Both the position numbers and the translations under genes were made by a program. Source: Pseudomonadota bacterium (GTDB lineage Bacteria; Pseudomonadota; Alphaproteobacteria; Sphingomonadales; Sphingomonadaceae). Taken from it: a DNA stretch of 64,000 nt. Of this stretch, positions 1-9,551 are shown in pieces; position 1 is the first letter of the stretch, and every line of letters begins with the position of its first letter. Location of the stretch: contig JAFAFE010000005.1 in assembly GCA_023423655.1 (NCBI GenBank), positions 620,001 to 684,000 on the forward strand. The letters are read 5' to 3'. The notes below the pieces were generated by a model, which was not told where the DNA came from, did not search any database, and worked only from the letters and a program-made list of their open reading frames with translations.

Positions 1-2
1 CA

Positions 3-293
3 GGCGGCGGGCTGGATTATGATGTTTATTGCGGATGTCAGGAATATGAAGAGGATAAGTTCCGCTACACTATTCTGTCGACCAAGATAAGCGGCCGACG
101 GGCGGACGTGAATATGCAGGTCTTTCCTTTCTATAATGATGATGGCCGCCGCATCACCGTGAAGTTTTTGCGCAATGCCAAAGGCGTCTGGCAGGTCGAT
201 GATGTGATTGGTGACGTGACTGACGCGCAACATAATAGAAGCCTCCAAGCCACCTTACGCGCGATGGGGCCGGGGTCATTGCGGGTCGAATAA
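3..293 (+). CDS. C-terminal part of an unidentified protein (5' end outside window)
   Basis: An open frame enters from the left edge and ends at 293, giving at least 96 residues. An ATG exists at 108, but the coding frame is open and protein-like back to position 3, so the gene most likely starts outside the window. The visible part ends with a segment that resembles the C-terminal beta-strand part of DUF3828-like periplasmic proteins (residues FYNDDGRRITVKFLRN followed by WQVDDVIGDV). This similarity is weak and from memory. It converges with the minus-strand gene ending at 313. No function is assigned. Confidence 0.6.
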   Translation, partial: GGGLDYDVYCGCQEYEEDKFRYTILSTKISGRRADVNMQVFPFYNDDGRRITVKFLRNAKGVWQVDDVIGDVTDAQHNRSLQATLRAMGPGSLRVE

Positions 294-312
294 GCCACCC
301 AGCCGCTGCCAG

Positions 313-744
313 TCACACCCTGTCCGTCCGGCTATTTTGCGCCGCACGGATTTTCCATATGCCCGCTATTCTAAGCAAGGTCAGCGTTAACAGGCCCGCC
401 CTGTCCTCAGCCGACGCATCACCAGCGCGGAAATCCGGCCAATCCCATCGCCCGTGCGCGAGGGCGACGGTGGGCGCAAGCGCCTCCCATTTAAGCGGCT
501 CAAAACGGTAGGCCGGCAATTGCGCGGCAATCGCCGCCTCTATCGCGTCATGGCCTTGGTGGATTGCCGCGCGCGACGTCCACCACAGCCCGCCCCAACT
601 GATAAAATCCGCTTTTTCCGCAAAAAGACCGGACCAGCTTTCCATATCGCCTTGGGTGAAAAATTCGCCCGTACGACGTAACAAGGCGTTGATCGCATCG
701 ACGTCGCTCTGGTCGAAATTGCTGTCGTCATGCTCTGCCCTCAT
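313..744 (-). CDS. SnoaL-like / SgcJ-EcaC family protein
   Basis: This 143-residue protein has the size and pattern of a small NTF2-like cone-fold protein of the SgcJ/EcaC type. An N-terminal helix (DVDAINALLRRTGEFFTQGD) is followed by a DMESWSGLFAEKADF segment typical of the fold and a C-terminal strand pair ending in WKIRAAQNSRTD. Members bind or turn over small hydrophobic molecules, but the substrate cannot be read from sequence. Its ATG overlaps the stop of the upstream VOC gene by 4 bases (ATGA), so the two are translationally coupled. The pair lies behind a SoxR-type promoter, which suggests a role in response to redox-active compounds (inference). Confidence 0.8.
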   Translation of the reverse strand: MRAEHDDSNFDQSDVDAINALLRRTGEFFTQGDMESWSGLFAEKADFISWGGLWWTSRAAIHQGHDAIEAAIAAQLPAYRFEPLKWEALAPTVALAHGRWDWPDFRAGDASAEDRAGLLTLTLLRIAGIWKIRAAQNSRTDRV

Positions 745-1151
745 GACATTTTCTGTCCGGCAGCGCTTGGAGCAGCATAGCTCACAATTTCATATTCAAT
801 GGCGTTTTCATCGAGAAAATAGAAGCGACGGCCCGGCGCATAATCGCCATGATTGAAAGGCTGGAGGCCGAAATCAATTACGCGGCGTTCCGTTTCGTCG
901 AGGTCATCGACGACGAACGCCAAATGGTTGAGCGCCGTTCCAGGCGTAAATTCTACCTCTTCATGGATACCGCCCGCGCTTGTGTAAAACGCAATATAAT
1001 GGCTGTCGCTGCCGACATGGATCGTAAAGCCCTTATTTTTGGCAGGACCGCGCCAGCGTTCTTTCCAGCCGAACAAGGCGGTTAGCATTTCAGCCGCGCG
1101 CTCGGGGTCGCGCACGGTGATATTGGCATGTTCGAGATAGGCTTGCGTCAT
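741..1151 (-). CDS. VOC family (glyoxalase / bleomycin-resistance-like) protein
   Basis: This 136-residue protein shows the two paired beta-alpha-beta-beta-beta modules of the vicinal oxygen chelate fold. The start YLEHANITVRDPERAAEM and the later LNHLAFVVDDLDETERRV are the two typical VOC strand-helix openings, and FYFLDENAIEYEIVSY is the usual closing strand with a metal-ligand Glu. It is the first gene of a two-gene operon with the SnoaL-like gene and is divergent from soxR. The intervening region carries a -35/-10 pair with a 19 bp spacer holding a soxbox. A role in binding or modifying a redox-cycling toxin is an inference from this layout. Confidence 0.85.
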   Translation of the reverse strand: MTQAYLEHANITVRDPERAAEMLTALFGWKERWRGPAKNKGFTIHVGSDSHYIAFYTSAGGIHEEVEFTPGTALNHLAFVVDDLDETERRVIDFGLQPFNHGDYAPGRRFYFLDENAIEYEIVSYAAPSAAGQKMS

Positions 1152-1261
1152 CTTGTTTCTCCTGTGACGGCGCGCAGGATGCGATGGAAGCGACGCTAAT
1201 CATTCGCCTTTTCCCCATGACATTGCGCCGGTTTACCGCACTATGCGGAGCGACGCTTGTG

Positions 1262-1292
1262 TTCATAAAAGTTCAACCTAAGTTGAGGTCAA
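1262..1292 (-). promoter_or_regulatory. SoxR-type promoter with soxbox in a 19 bp spacer
   Basis: Read on the minus strand, TTGACC (1292-1287) and TATGAA (1267-1262) are separated by 19 bp, the over-long spacer typical of MerR-family activated promoters. The 18 bp at 1271-1288 match the E. coli soxbox CCTCAAGTTAACTTGAGG at 13 positions, including the full right half TTGAGG. The promoter points to the VOC-SnoaL operon, and soxR starts 45 bases to the other side of the box. Confidence 0.8.
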
Positions 1293-1332
1293 GATAAAAA
1301 TGGACAGGGCTTAGCATGAAACAGGGCAGGAC

Positions 1333-1803
1333 ATGAAAGCGAGTGACCTTCTGACGATTGGCGAGGTCGCCACACGCACCGGCACATCGGTATCCGCACT
1401 GCGTTTCTATGAAGCGAAGGGTTTGCTTGAGCCTTGGCGCAGCAATGGCGGGCAACGGCGCTATTTGCGCGCGGACATTCGCCGCGTGTCCTTCATCCTG
1501 ATCGCGCAGCAAATGGGGTTGAGCATTGCCGAAATAGGCGAGGAGCTAGCAAAGCTCCCACATGGCCGGACTCCGTCGGCGCAGGATTGGCACCGGATCA
1601 GCACCGCCATCCGCGCGCGGCTTGATGCACAAATAGCCATGCTGGTGCGCACGCGCGAACGGCTTGACCAATGTATCGGCTGTGGCTGTCTGTCGCTCGC
1701 GCGGTGCCAATTATATAATAAGGAGGATCGCGCCGCCGCGCTGGGGGCGGGCCCGCGCTATCTTGTCAGCGACATGGCCGCCGATATGGACGTGCCGGGA
1801 TAA
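1333..1803 (+). CDS. soxR: SoxR, redox-sensing [2Fe-2S] MerR-family regulator
   Basis: The 156-residue protein has a MerR winged-helix DNA-binding domain at residues 6-75 (LTIGEVATRTGTSVSALRFY), a dimerisation helix at about 85-112, and the SoxR iron-sulfur cluster motif. Cys114, Cys117, Cys119 and Cys125 have the exact CX2CXCX5C spacing of E. coli SoxR, so it should carry a redox-active [2Fe-2S] cluster. SoxR proteins bind their operator constitutively and untwist a 19 bp spacer when oxidised by redox-cycling drugs or superoxide. Such a promoter lies just upstream, facing the VOC gene. No soxS-like gene is nearby, so this SoxR probably controls its target operon directly, as in most non-enteric bacteria. 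Confidence 0.95.
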   Translation: MKASDLLTIGEVATRTGTSVSALRFYEAKGLLEPWRSNGGQRRYLRADIRRVSFILIAQQMGLSIAEIGEELAKLPHGRTPSAQDWHRISTAIRARLDAQIAMLVRTRERLDQCIGCGCLSLARCQLYNKEDRAAALGAGPRYLVSDMAADMDVPG

Positions 1804-1832
1804 GCGGCGAAGCGCGGGCGGAAAATAGGCAC

Positions 1833-1875
1833 AAAAAAAGGCCGCGCCATCGGTGAGACGGCGCGGCCCTTTTTG
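1833..1875. terminator. Bidirectional intrinsic terminator between soxR and the thiolase gene
   Basis: The perfect stem GGCCGCGCC (1840-1848) / GGCGCGGCC (1860-1868) has an 11-base loop. It is preceded by a run of A and followed by a run of T, so it can end transcription from both converging genes. Confidence 0.9.
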
Positions 1876-1892
1876 AAGAATAGTGACAGTGC

Positions 1893-3071
<1,179 letters not shown>

Positions 3072-3105
3072 GATGAAATTCTCTTTCCGGTAAAAAGGGA
3101 CGGGT

Positions 3106-3561
3106 TCAAACGAAAATCTGGCTAATCCATTCGGCGATCAAGGCGGGCTTATCCTCGCCTTCGATTTCGAGCGTATATTCGATGGTTTGCTGGAACTGGC
3201 CGGGGCGCTTTTCCGCAAAATCGAGCAGCTTGAAATGGCCGCGCACGCGCTTGCCGGAGCGCACGGGCGTTAAGAAACGCACCTTGTTGCCGCCATAGTT
3301 GATGCCCATTTTGACACCATCAGGGTGCGGCAGATTGGCTTTTTCCGCGAGCATTGGGAAGAGCGACAGCGTCAGGAAGCCATGCGCAATGGTGCCGCCA
3401 AAGGGCGTCATCTTGGCCATATCTTCATTGACGTGAATGAACTGGTGGTCGCCGGTCGCGTCGGCAAATTTGTTGATCATCTCCTGATCAACCGTGACCC
3501 AATCCGAAGTGCCAAGATTTTCACCGATCTTGGCGGTCATGTCCTGCGGCGTCATGCGCAT
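3106..3561 (-). CDS. MaoC family (R)-enoyl-CoA hydratase
   Basis: This 151-residue single hot-dog-fold protein carries the hydratase-2 motif at residues 30-43 ([14 protein letters not shown], with the catalytic Asp and His) followed by [14 protein letters not shown]. It should hydrate trans-2-enoyl-CoA to (R)-3-hydroxyacyl-CoA in the cytoplasm. It is the first gene of a two-gene operon with the thiolase. An ATG two codons later (after MR) is a possible alternative start. A perfect palindrome at 3630-3645 in the upstream region is a likely operator. Confidence 0.9.
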   Translation of the reverse strand: MRMTPQDMTAKIGENLGTSDWVTVDQEMINKFADATGDHQFIHVNEDMAKMTPFGGTIAHGFLTLSLFPMLAEKANLPHPDGVKMGINYGGNKVRFLTPVRSGKRVRGHFKLLDFAEKRPGQFQQTIEYTLEIEGEDKPALIAEWISQIFV

Positions 3562-3618
3562 ATCCTTCCCTTAGCTGAGCATAGCGACGGGCGCCTTGGA
3601 TAGCGCCCTTATCCCCGT

Positions 3619-3658
3619 CAATTTGCCACTTTACGTTTACGTAAACAAGCGCAAATTG
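3619..3658 (-). promoter_or_regulatory. Nested palindrome, candidate operator of the maoC-thiolase operon
   Basis: The core TTTACGTTTACGTAAA (3630-3645) is a perfect 7-2-7 inverted repeat. It is flanked by a second perfect repeat, CAATTTGC (3619-3626) and GCAAATTG (3651-3658). The core resembles published LiuR (MerR family) operators for branched-chain acyl-CoA catabolism; that match is from memory. It lies about 70 bp upstream of the maoC start, and the only other flanking gene ends towards it, so it serves the maoC operon. Confidence 0.6.
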
Positions 3659-3750
3659 TCCAACCAAGGATACCGTAACGGCATATGCGCCCCGCCGGGC
3701 GAATCAGGCGGCTTTTTGCAAAGGCCCGCGCGCTGATTCGTGAAGGGCGT

Positions 3751-4980
3751 TCAGCTTGTGGGCGGCGCGTCCTTGGCCGGATCGGCTTTGCGCACCGCAT
3801 AGGGCAGGACAAGCTTGCCGTCCGGCCCGGCGGTGTAGCTGGTCTGGGTCGGGTAAGCGAAGCTCAACCCTTCCTTGGCAAAGGCTTGCCACAGCAACAG
3901 GCCCAACCGGCTTTTCTCCGATGCCACATAATTAAGGTCATCGCTCATCACGTCGAACAAAAGTTCATATTCAAGCGCGCTCGCGCCGAAATTGATGAAG
4001 TTGCAGCGCACCAGTTCATGGCCCGCATCCTCGACAAGCTTCTTACAGATTTCGGGCACTTTGTGCGCTTTGTCGGATGCGGTTTCATAGATGATGCCGA
4101 ACAGGAAGGTGACGCGGCGGCGATAGAGGCGCGTCAGGTTGGTGATTTCCTTACCCAGCAAATTTGTGTTCGAAATGATTTTCTGCTCGCCCGTCACCGC
4201 GCGCAGGCGCGTCGATTTGAGGCCGATTTTTTCGACGGTCGCGGTGGTCTGGTCATATTGGACCGTATCGCCCTTGCGGAACGGCTTGTCGAAGATGATC
4301 GACAATGCGGCAAAAAGGTCGGAGAAAATGCCCTGCGCGGCCAAACCGATGGCGATACCGCCGATCCCCAAACCTGCTATCAAGCCTGTGACATTGACGC
4401 CCAGATTGTCCAGCACCATGATCGAAGCAATGCCGAACAGGACAAAGGTGATGAGCATTTTGATGAGGCCCATCGCATTGTTCAGCGTTTCATGGTCGCC
4501 CGGCTCGCCGGTCAAGGTGCGGCGGCGGATGAAGCCCAGCACAATCTCGCGCGCCCAAATCGCCACCTGGAACACGGCGGCAACGGTGAACAGGAAGTTG
4601 ATCGTCGCATCGACCATTGCGGGCGTGCCCGCATAGCGCGACAATAATTTCAGCGGCACCATGATGATGAAAAACTGGCTGGTGCGCGCAAGTGCCTTCA
4701 ACGCGATATAGGCAAGGCTTGCTTCATCCTCATGCTTGTCCGCCCGCCGCGAGGCGAGGCCCTTCAGCGCATTGAGGCCGAGATAGATGAGGACACCGAT
4801 GACCGTAGCAATCAGGATCGACAGCGTATGGCTTTCGACCCAACTGACGGATAAGTCCCAATAATATTGGAGCTGCTTTTCCAGCGGCAGGCGTTGGACG
4901 GCATCGGGGATGAAATCGACCTTGGGTTGGATCAAAGGTTCGGCCGCGCCGGCTGCAGAAGATGATTTTGTCGCACTCAT
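3751..4980 (-). CDS. MscS-type mechanosensitive channel / small-conductance channel family protein
   Basis: The 409-residue protein has four or five hydrophobic segments: about 55-75, 95-115, 130-150 and a pair around 165-210. They are followed by the glycine/alanine-rich pore helix region (TGLIAGLGIGGIAIGLAAQ) and the cytoplasmic beta domain (FRKGDTVQYDQTTATVEKIGLKSTRLRAVTGEQKIISNTNL) that define MscS. It opens on membrane tension to release solutes on osmotic downshock. The stop of the upstream O-ligase gene is 11 bases from this start, so the two may be cotranscribed. The highly charged C-terminus ends in DPAKDAPPTS. Confidence 0.9.
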   Translation of the reverse strand: MSATKSSSAAGAAEPLIQPKVDFIPDAVQRLPLEKQLQYYWDLSVSWVESHTLSILIATVIGVLIYLGLNALKGLASRRADKHEDEASLAYIALKALARTSQFFIIMVPLKLLSRYAGTPAMVDATINFLFTVAAVFQVAIWAREIVLGFIRRRTLTGEPGDHETLNNAMGLIKMLITFVLFGIASIMVLDNLGVNVTGLIAGLGIGGIAIGLAAQGIFSDLFAALSIIFDKPFRKGDTVQYDQTTATVEKIGLKSTRLRAVTGEQKIISNTNLLGKEITNLTRLYRRRVTFLFGIIYETASDKAHKVPEICKKLVEDAGHELVRCNFINFGASALEYELLFDVMSDDLNYVASEKSRLGLLLWQAFAKEGLSFAYPTQTSYTAGPDGKLVLPYAVRKADPAKDAPPTS

Positions 4981-4991
4981 GGCGCGCGCAT

Positions 4992-6341
4992 TTAGACAAT
5001 TTTCGGTTTACTGACTAGCCGGTCTGCGATGGACCGCCAGTTTTCCTCGTGCTCACGCCGCCGCATATAGGTCCAGAACCCGATTTGCAGTGCGATAATC
5101 ATATAAACAAAGGGTTGGAAGGCGATACCGACAAACAGGCATCCGACAAGATAGATGATCTGCGCATTTTGCAAGGATACTGCGAGCGGGGACACCCACA
5201 TCATATCCTCGCGCGTGGTCCGTTTATATTTGCGGTGCAATATTTCCATCTGAACCAGACCGGATATGTGCAGCAAAAACCATATGATGAAGCCGGGATA
5301 ACCCTGTTCTCCCAGCATTTCAAAATAGCTGCTATGATAAGCGCGCGATTTGTCATTAACCTCTTGCGATCCCGAACCCTCGTCCTTTGTAGACGCGCGG
5401 TCATAGCGGATGACATTACCGCGAAAGGCATCAAAACCCCCGCCAAACGGATGCTCCTTTGCATAATCCCACGTCCATTTCCAAACAGCGACACGGGTAG
5501 AGGCGGACTCGTCGGCCTTATATTCCTTGATGGTGGACATCCGGTCGGTAAAGCTGGACGGCAGGAAGGGAATGGCAACCAGCAACGCCCCGCACGCGAT
5601 GGCGACATAAGCGAAACGGTGGTTGGTAAAACGCAACATCAAAATGGCGAGTGCGGCAATACATACCAATCCGGTGCGCGCCTGGGTTCCTATGGGAATC
5701 AGCAGACAGGCAAAGCATAAGGCATAAGCGAAGAGTTTGACGCGCCAATCCGGCGCAAAAATAGTGCCATATTTTGCCAGATACAGGATGATCGGAATGA
5801 TGGCGATGGCGACACAGGAAATGATACTGCCTTCATATAGCCCGCTATTGTCATTGACCAAAAGCTGCATGGCTCCATAGCCGCCACCGCCCGCCAAAGT
5901 TTTGATGCCCCCGGTAATGATAATCGAGGACGCACACAGGATCATGGTCAGCGCAAGGGCTTCGATACGCAATTTCGTCCGCAAGGTGAGCGGAAGGAAA
6001 ATGCCCCACAACAAGGCTTTCCATACCCACGACCATTTGGCGGCGGCTTCTATCGGAAAATCGGCGCTTTGCGTCGTCAAACCGCAATATATCAACAGCA
6101 GCACCAACAGGAATTGCCGCATCGAAAAGCGGACATCCTTTTTGTCGTCTATAAACAGCCACGCCCCGACCGCCAGACCGAATACGATCAGTGAAATCGG
6201 CAGCGAATTGACCAGAAAATAGGATAAACGCTGGGGTGCAACTATATCGACATAGCAATATGCGAGAACCAGCAAAAAGGGCCTGCGCAAACCAATGCCA
6301 ATAAAGACCAGCAGAAAGAGGGCAAACGCAAGGTCACGCAT
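4992..6341 (-). CDS. Exosortase-A-associated putative O-glycosylation ligase (Wzy/O-antigen ligase family)
   Basis: This 449-residue integral membrane protein has about ten hydrophobic segments and one large periplasmic loop (about 270-330) with the ligase-type pattern ESASTRVAVWKWTWDYAKEH, then HSSYFEMLGEQGYPGFIIW. This is the pattern of the exosortase-A-associated ligase family (TIGR03097-like) and of Wzy/WaaL proteins in general, with the His of HSSYFEML likely catalytic. It should join or polymerise undecaprenyl-linked glycans. The exosortase-A-associated glycosyltransferase on the other strand supports the assignment. Its ATG overlaps the stop of a small upstream reading frame. Confidence 0.85.
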   Translation of the reverse strand: MRDLAFALFLLVFIGIGLRRPFLLVLAYCYVDIVAPQRLSYFLVNSLPISLIVFGLAVGAWLFIDDKKDVRFSMRQFLLVLLLIYCGLTTQSADFPIEAAAKWSWVWKALLWGIFLPLTLRTKLRIEALALTMILCASSIIITGGIKTLAGGGGYGAMQLLVNDNSGLYEGSIISCVAIAIIPIILYLAKYGTIFAPDWRVKLFAYALCFACLLIPIGTQARTGLVCIAALAILMLRFTNHRFAYVAIACGALLVAIPFLPSSFTDRMSTIKEYKADESASTRVAVWKWTWDYAKEHPFGGGFDAFRGNVIRYDRASTKDEGSGSQEVNDKSRAYHSSYFEMLGEQGYPGFIIWFLLHISGLVQMEILHRKYKRTTREDMMWVSPLAVSLQNAQIIYLVGCLFVGIAFQPFVYMIIALQIGFWTYMRRREHEENWRSIADRLVSKPKIV

Positions 6342-6498
6342 CGGAGTCGGATTTCTTTCCGATGGGATCGCTTCTATATTTCCGGAAACCGCGTTTCACA
6401 TCGCCTGTGTCATGGTCGAGATTCGGGCTGTGATACAGGCGCCACAGCATGAACACTAACAATATATGGCTGACCGCTATGGATAAATTATCGACCAT
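6334..6498 (-). CDS. Small 54-residue membrane protein coupled to the O-ligase gene
   Basis: An ATG at 6498 opens 54 codons ending at 6334. The stop TGA lies inside the first codons of the O-ligase gene (ATGCGTGA overlap), the arrangement of translational coupling. The protein has one hydrophobic helix (residues 5-20, LSIAVSHILLVFMLWR) and a charged tail rich in Asp, Lys and Arg. AAGGG lies 12 bases before the ATG, a slightly distant ribosome binding site. No family is recognised. A small accessory subunit of the ligase is possible but is inference. Confidence 0.55.
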   Translation of the reverse strand: MVDNLSIAVSHILLVFMLWRLYHSPNLDHDTGDVKRGFRKYRSDPIGKKSDSDA

Positions 6499-6617
6499 AT
6501 TTGCTTTATACCCTTGGCATTTGCGGTTGAGCCAGTGTTAAACCGTTACGATATGAGCGAGCATGTAGCGTATTTGGGTTGACGGCGCGTTAATCCTTTG
6601 GCGGTTATGAGGCAAGC

Positions 6618-7844
6618 ATGACCCGGATACTTCATATATTGGACCACAGCCTGCCCGCGCATAGCGGTTATACCTTCCGCACGCGCGCGCTGATGAAAGC
6701 GCAAGCGGCGAAGGGGTGGGCGGTTGCAGGCGTCACCAGCGTGCGCCATCCGCTTGCAGGGCCTGCGGTCGAAACGGTCGACGGTCTCACCTTTTACCGC
6801 ACCCCCGCCATCGCCGACGGACGCGCGCCATTGCGCGAAATAGCCGAGGTAAAGGCACTCGCCGCGTCCATCGAGGCAGTCGCAGCCGAGTTCAAACCTG
6901 ACCTCCTCCACGCCCATTCGCCGGTACTGACCGCGCTTGCGGCCTTGCGCGCGAACAAAAAGCTCGGGCTGCCGCTCATCTATGAAATTCGTGCTTTTTG
7001 GGAAGATGCGGCGGTCGGCAATGGGACGGGCCGCGAAGGCTCGCTCAAATATCGCGCGACCCGGGTGCTCGAAACCTATGCGGTGCGCAAGGCTGATGCG
7101 GTCGCGGTCATTTGCGAAGGCTTGCGCAGCGATCTTGTCAAACGTGGTGTCCCGTCGGGCAAGATTATCGTGTCGCCCAATGGCGTGGATTTGAACCTGT
7201 TCGGGGATCCGCCGCCGCGCGATGATGCGCTGGGCGCGCAGCTTGGCCTCGATGACGCCGATGTCATCGGCTATATCGGCAGCCTTTATGATTATGAGGG
7301 GCTGGATGACCTGATCGCCGCCATGCCCGCGCTTGTCGCGCGCAATCCGCGTGCAAAATTGCTGCTCGTCGGAGGCGGGCCGATGGAAGAAGCCTTGCGC
7401 ACCGCCGCACAACAATCGCCGGTCGCCGACCATATCCTGTTCGTCGGGCGCGTGCCGCATCAGGAGGTCGAACGCTATTATAGCCTCATCGACATCCTGG
7501 CCTATCCGCGCAAGAAAATGCGCCTTACCGACCTTGTGACACCGCTTAAGCCGTTGGAAGCGATGGCGCAGCAACGCTTGGTCGCGGCCTCCGATGTTGG
7601 CGGGCACCGCGAACTGATCGACGATGGTGTCACCGGCACGCTCTTTCCCGCCGATAATCCTTCGGGTATAGCCGATGCACTGGCGGCCTTGCTGGCGGAC
7701 CGTAGCCGCTGGGCGGAACGAAAAGCCGTGGCGCGCGCTTATGTCGAACGGGAACGCAATTGGTCCGCCAATATCGTGCGTTACGAACCTGTTTACCAAA
7801 GCTTGCTACATGATTCGAAACGAATCGAATATGTTGGAGCTTAG
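6618..7844 (+). CDS. Exosortase-A system glycosyltransferase, GT4 family (TIGR04063-like)
   Basis: The 408-residue GT-B glycosyltransferase has an N-terminal acceptor domain starting MTRILHILDHSLPAHSGYTFR, the family's characteristic opening. The C-terminal nucleotide-sugar domain carries VSPNGVDLNLF, YIGSLYDYEGLDDLI and the GT4 E-x7-E-like segment around VTPLKPLEAMAQQRLVAASDVGG. Exosortase-A (XrtA) loci carry this enzyme for extracellular polysaccharide assembly. It is divergent from the O-ligase, and the 554-residue gene follows after 5 bases. No exosortase itself is in this window. Confidence 0.88.
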   Translation: MTRILHILDHSLPAHSGYTFRTRALMKAQAAKGWAVAGVTSVRHPLAGPAVETVDGLTFYRTPAIADGRAPLREIAEVKALAASIEAVAAEFKPDLLHAHSPVLTALAALRANKKLGLPLIYEIRAFWEDAAVGNGTGREGSLKYRATRVLETYAVRKADAVAVICEGLRSDLVKRGVPSGKIIVSPNGVDLNLFGDPPPRDDALGAQLGLDDADVIGYIGSLYDYEGLDDLIAAMPALVARNPRAKLLLVGGGPMEEALRTAAQQSPVADHILFVGRVPHQEVERYYSLIDILAYPRKKMRLTDLVTPLKPLEAMAQQRLVAASDVGGHRELIDDGVTGTLFPADNPSGIADALAALLADRSRWAERKAVARAYVERERNWSANIVRYEPVYQSLLHDSKRIEYVGA

Positions 7845-7849
7845 AGCGG

Positions 7850-9514
7850 ATGAGTAAGGTGGCAATAAACGGTCGCACACTTCCCCTGATACCCGTTGCC
7901 GCAGGGTTGGCCGGTGTTATGGCCTTGGGCGCGTTCATGATCATGCCGCAATCCGTGCTGGAAGCGATGGTGTGGCAGACGCGGCTTGATACCATATTGC
8001 CCGCAGCACAGCCGCCGCTGGGCGGCACCGCACGCTTGCTCGTCGCCATTGCAGCGGCAGCTATAGCGGCCGGTCTCACCGCTTTGCTCGCGTGGAAATT
8101 TTCAGGATTGACGACACCCAAGAAACGGCGTCGCCGTCGCGGCATGGGCCAGAGCGACATATTGGCCGCACCGGTGATCGCCCCTGCCAGTGCGGAAAGC
8201 GCGGCGCCGATTGCGGCTCCGGTCGCTGCTCCCGTTGCGGCCACCGCAGACGTCGCTCGCTATGAAGAAACCGCCGCGCCCAAAGCCTCCTTCCTCGACC
8301 GTTTCCGCCGTAAAAAGGGGGAAGAAGAGGAGGAGATTGATCTGGAAAATATGCCGAACCTGCGGCGGCGCGATTTCCACCCCGATGCGCCCGCGCGTCG
8401 CCCGTTGTTTGCGGACGCCGAACTGCCAGGCAAGACTCTGGATAGCGTCGAACCGGTAATCGATATGCCCGTATCGGCAACGCCTGCGCCGACGCCTTTC
8501 GGCAGCACGCCGTCTGCCAAATATCCGAGCTGGGCGTATGAGGAAAAATGTGACCTTAGCGGTCAGGCCGGGCGTTTGGCGGCGGAAAGCCATGCGGCAC
8601 CTGACGCGGCTCCGGAAGTGATTGCAGAACCGGTTGCCGAACCGGTTGCAGAGCCAGTTGCTTCGGCAACCGAGCCCGCAGCAGAGACAGGCGACCAGCC
8701 TTCCTTCACCCACGCACCGGGCAGTGCCGGTACCGCAGATTGGGACGATCCGAGCGCGTTCGACCAATATATGGAATCGCAAGCCGAAGAGGCGCGCGAA
8801 CGCGAACTGGAGGACCAGCTTGAAGCCGCCTCCTTGGCGACAGGGCCGGTAGAACAGCAGGTTGAAACCCAACCCGAACCGTGGACCATAGCCGCGTCAG
8901 AAGTTTATGCAGAGCCTGCCGCTTTTGCGCCGGAGCCCGTTCTTGATGCGCGTGCGGTCATTTTGAATCCGGTTGCCGATGCGTCGGTGCCTGAAATGCC
9001 CGCGCCCGAAATGCCGGTATTTGCGGAAGCCGCTCCCGCGCCTGAACCGGTCCAACCGGACATGCCCGCCTGCCCTGTTGCAGCCATGCCGCAAGCAGCC
9101 GCGCCGCAAGAAACGCAGGCACAATGGCTCGAAACCGAACTCGCCAAAACCGAAATCGGCAGCGAGTCGGTCGATATGCTGATGGGCCGTCTTGAAGCCG
9201 GTATGGCCCGCCGCGCGACACGCCGCGAAGCGCAGCGCGCTGAGGCCGTCCGCAAGGCCGAGCTGCAAGCCGCTACGCCTGTAATACAACAAGAGGTTTT
9301 GCCCCCGGTAGCACCTGCTCCCGTCACTCCGGCACCTCTCGCGCCCATGACCGGCGCGGAAACGGTCGCATCGCAGCCTGCACCCGCCCCGTCGGCCAAT
9401 CCCTTTGCGGCCATCGACCCGCTCGCCAATCTGGCGGACAAGGAAGCCGAAGTGGATGAGGCATTGCGCGCAGCGTTAAGCACGCTCGAACGCATGAACC
9501 GCCGCGCGGGCTAA
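7850..9514 (+). CDS. Ala/Pro/Glu-rich membrane-anchored protein of unknown function
   Basis: The 554-residue protein has two N-terminal hydrophobic helices (about 10-30 and 58-80) and then a basic stop-transfer stretch (KKRRRRRG). About 450 residues of low-complexity, acidic, Ala-, Pro- and Glu-rich sequence follow, with short repeats such as AEPVAEPVAEPVA and EMPAPEMPVF. The C-terminus (residues 480-554) has two short charged helices. The start lies 5 bases after the glycosyltransferase stop, so it is probably the second gene of the polysaccharide operon. No domain is recognised. A scaffold or spacer role at the inner membrane is only a guess. Confidence 0.75.
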   Translation: MSKVAINGRTLPLIPVAAGLAGVMALGAFMIMPQSVLEAMVWQTRLDTILPAAQPPLGGTARLLVAIAAAAIAAGLTALLAWKFSGLTTPKKRRRRRGMGQSDILAAPVIAPASAESAAPIAAPVAAPVAATADVARYEETAAPKASFLDRFRRKKGEEEEEIDLENMPNLRRRDFHPDAPARRPLFADAELPGKTLDSVEPVIDMPVSATPAPTPFGSTPSAKYPSWAYEEKCDLSGQAGRLAAESHAAPDAAPEVIAEPVAEPVAEPVASATEPAAETGDQPSFTHAPGSAGTADWDDPSAFDQYMESQAEEARERELEDQLEAASLATGPVEQQVETQPEPWTIAASEVYAEPAAFAPEPVLDARAVILNPVADASVPEMPAPEMPVFAEAAPAPEPVQPDMPACPVAAMPQAAAPQETQAQWLETELAKTEIGSESVDMLMGRLEAGMARRATRREAQRAEAVRKAELQAATPVIQQEVLPPVAPAPVTPAPLAPMTGAETVASQPAPAPSANPFAAIDPLANLADKEAEVDEALRAALSTLERMNRRAG

Positions 9515-9551
9515 TTTCCCCGCGCGTCTTTCCTGCCCCGATCTCTCCGCC

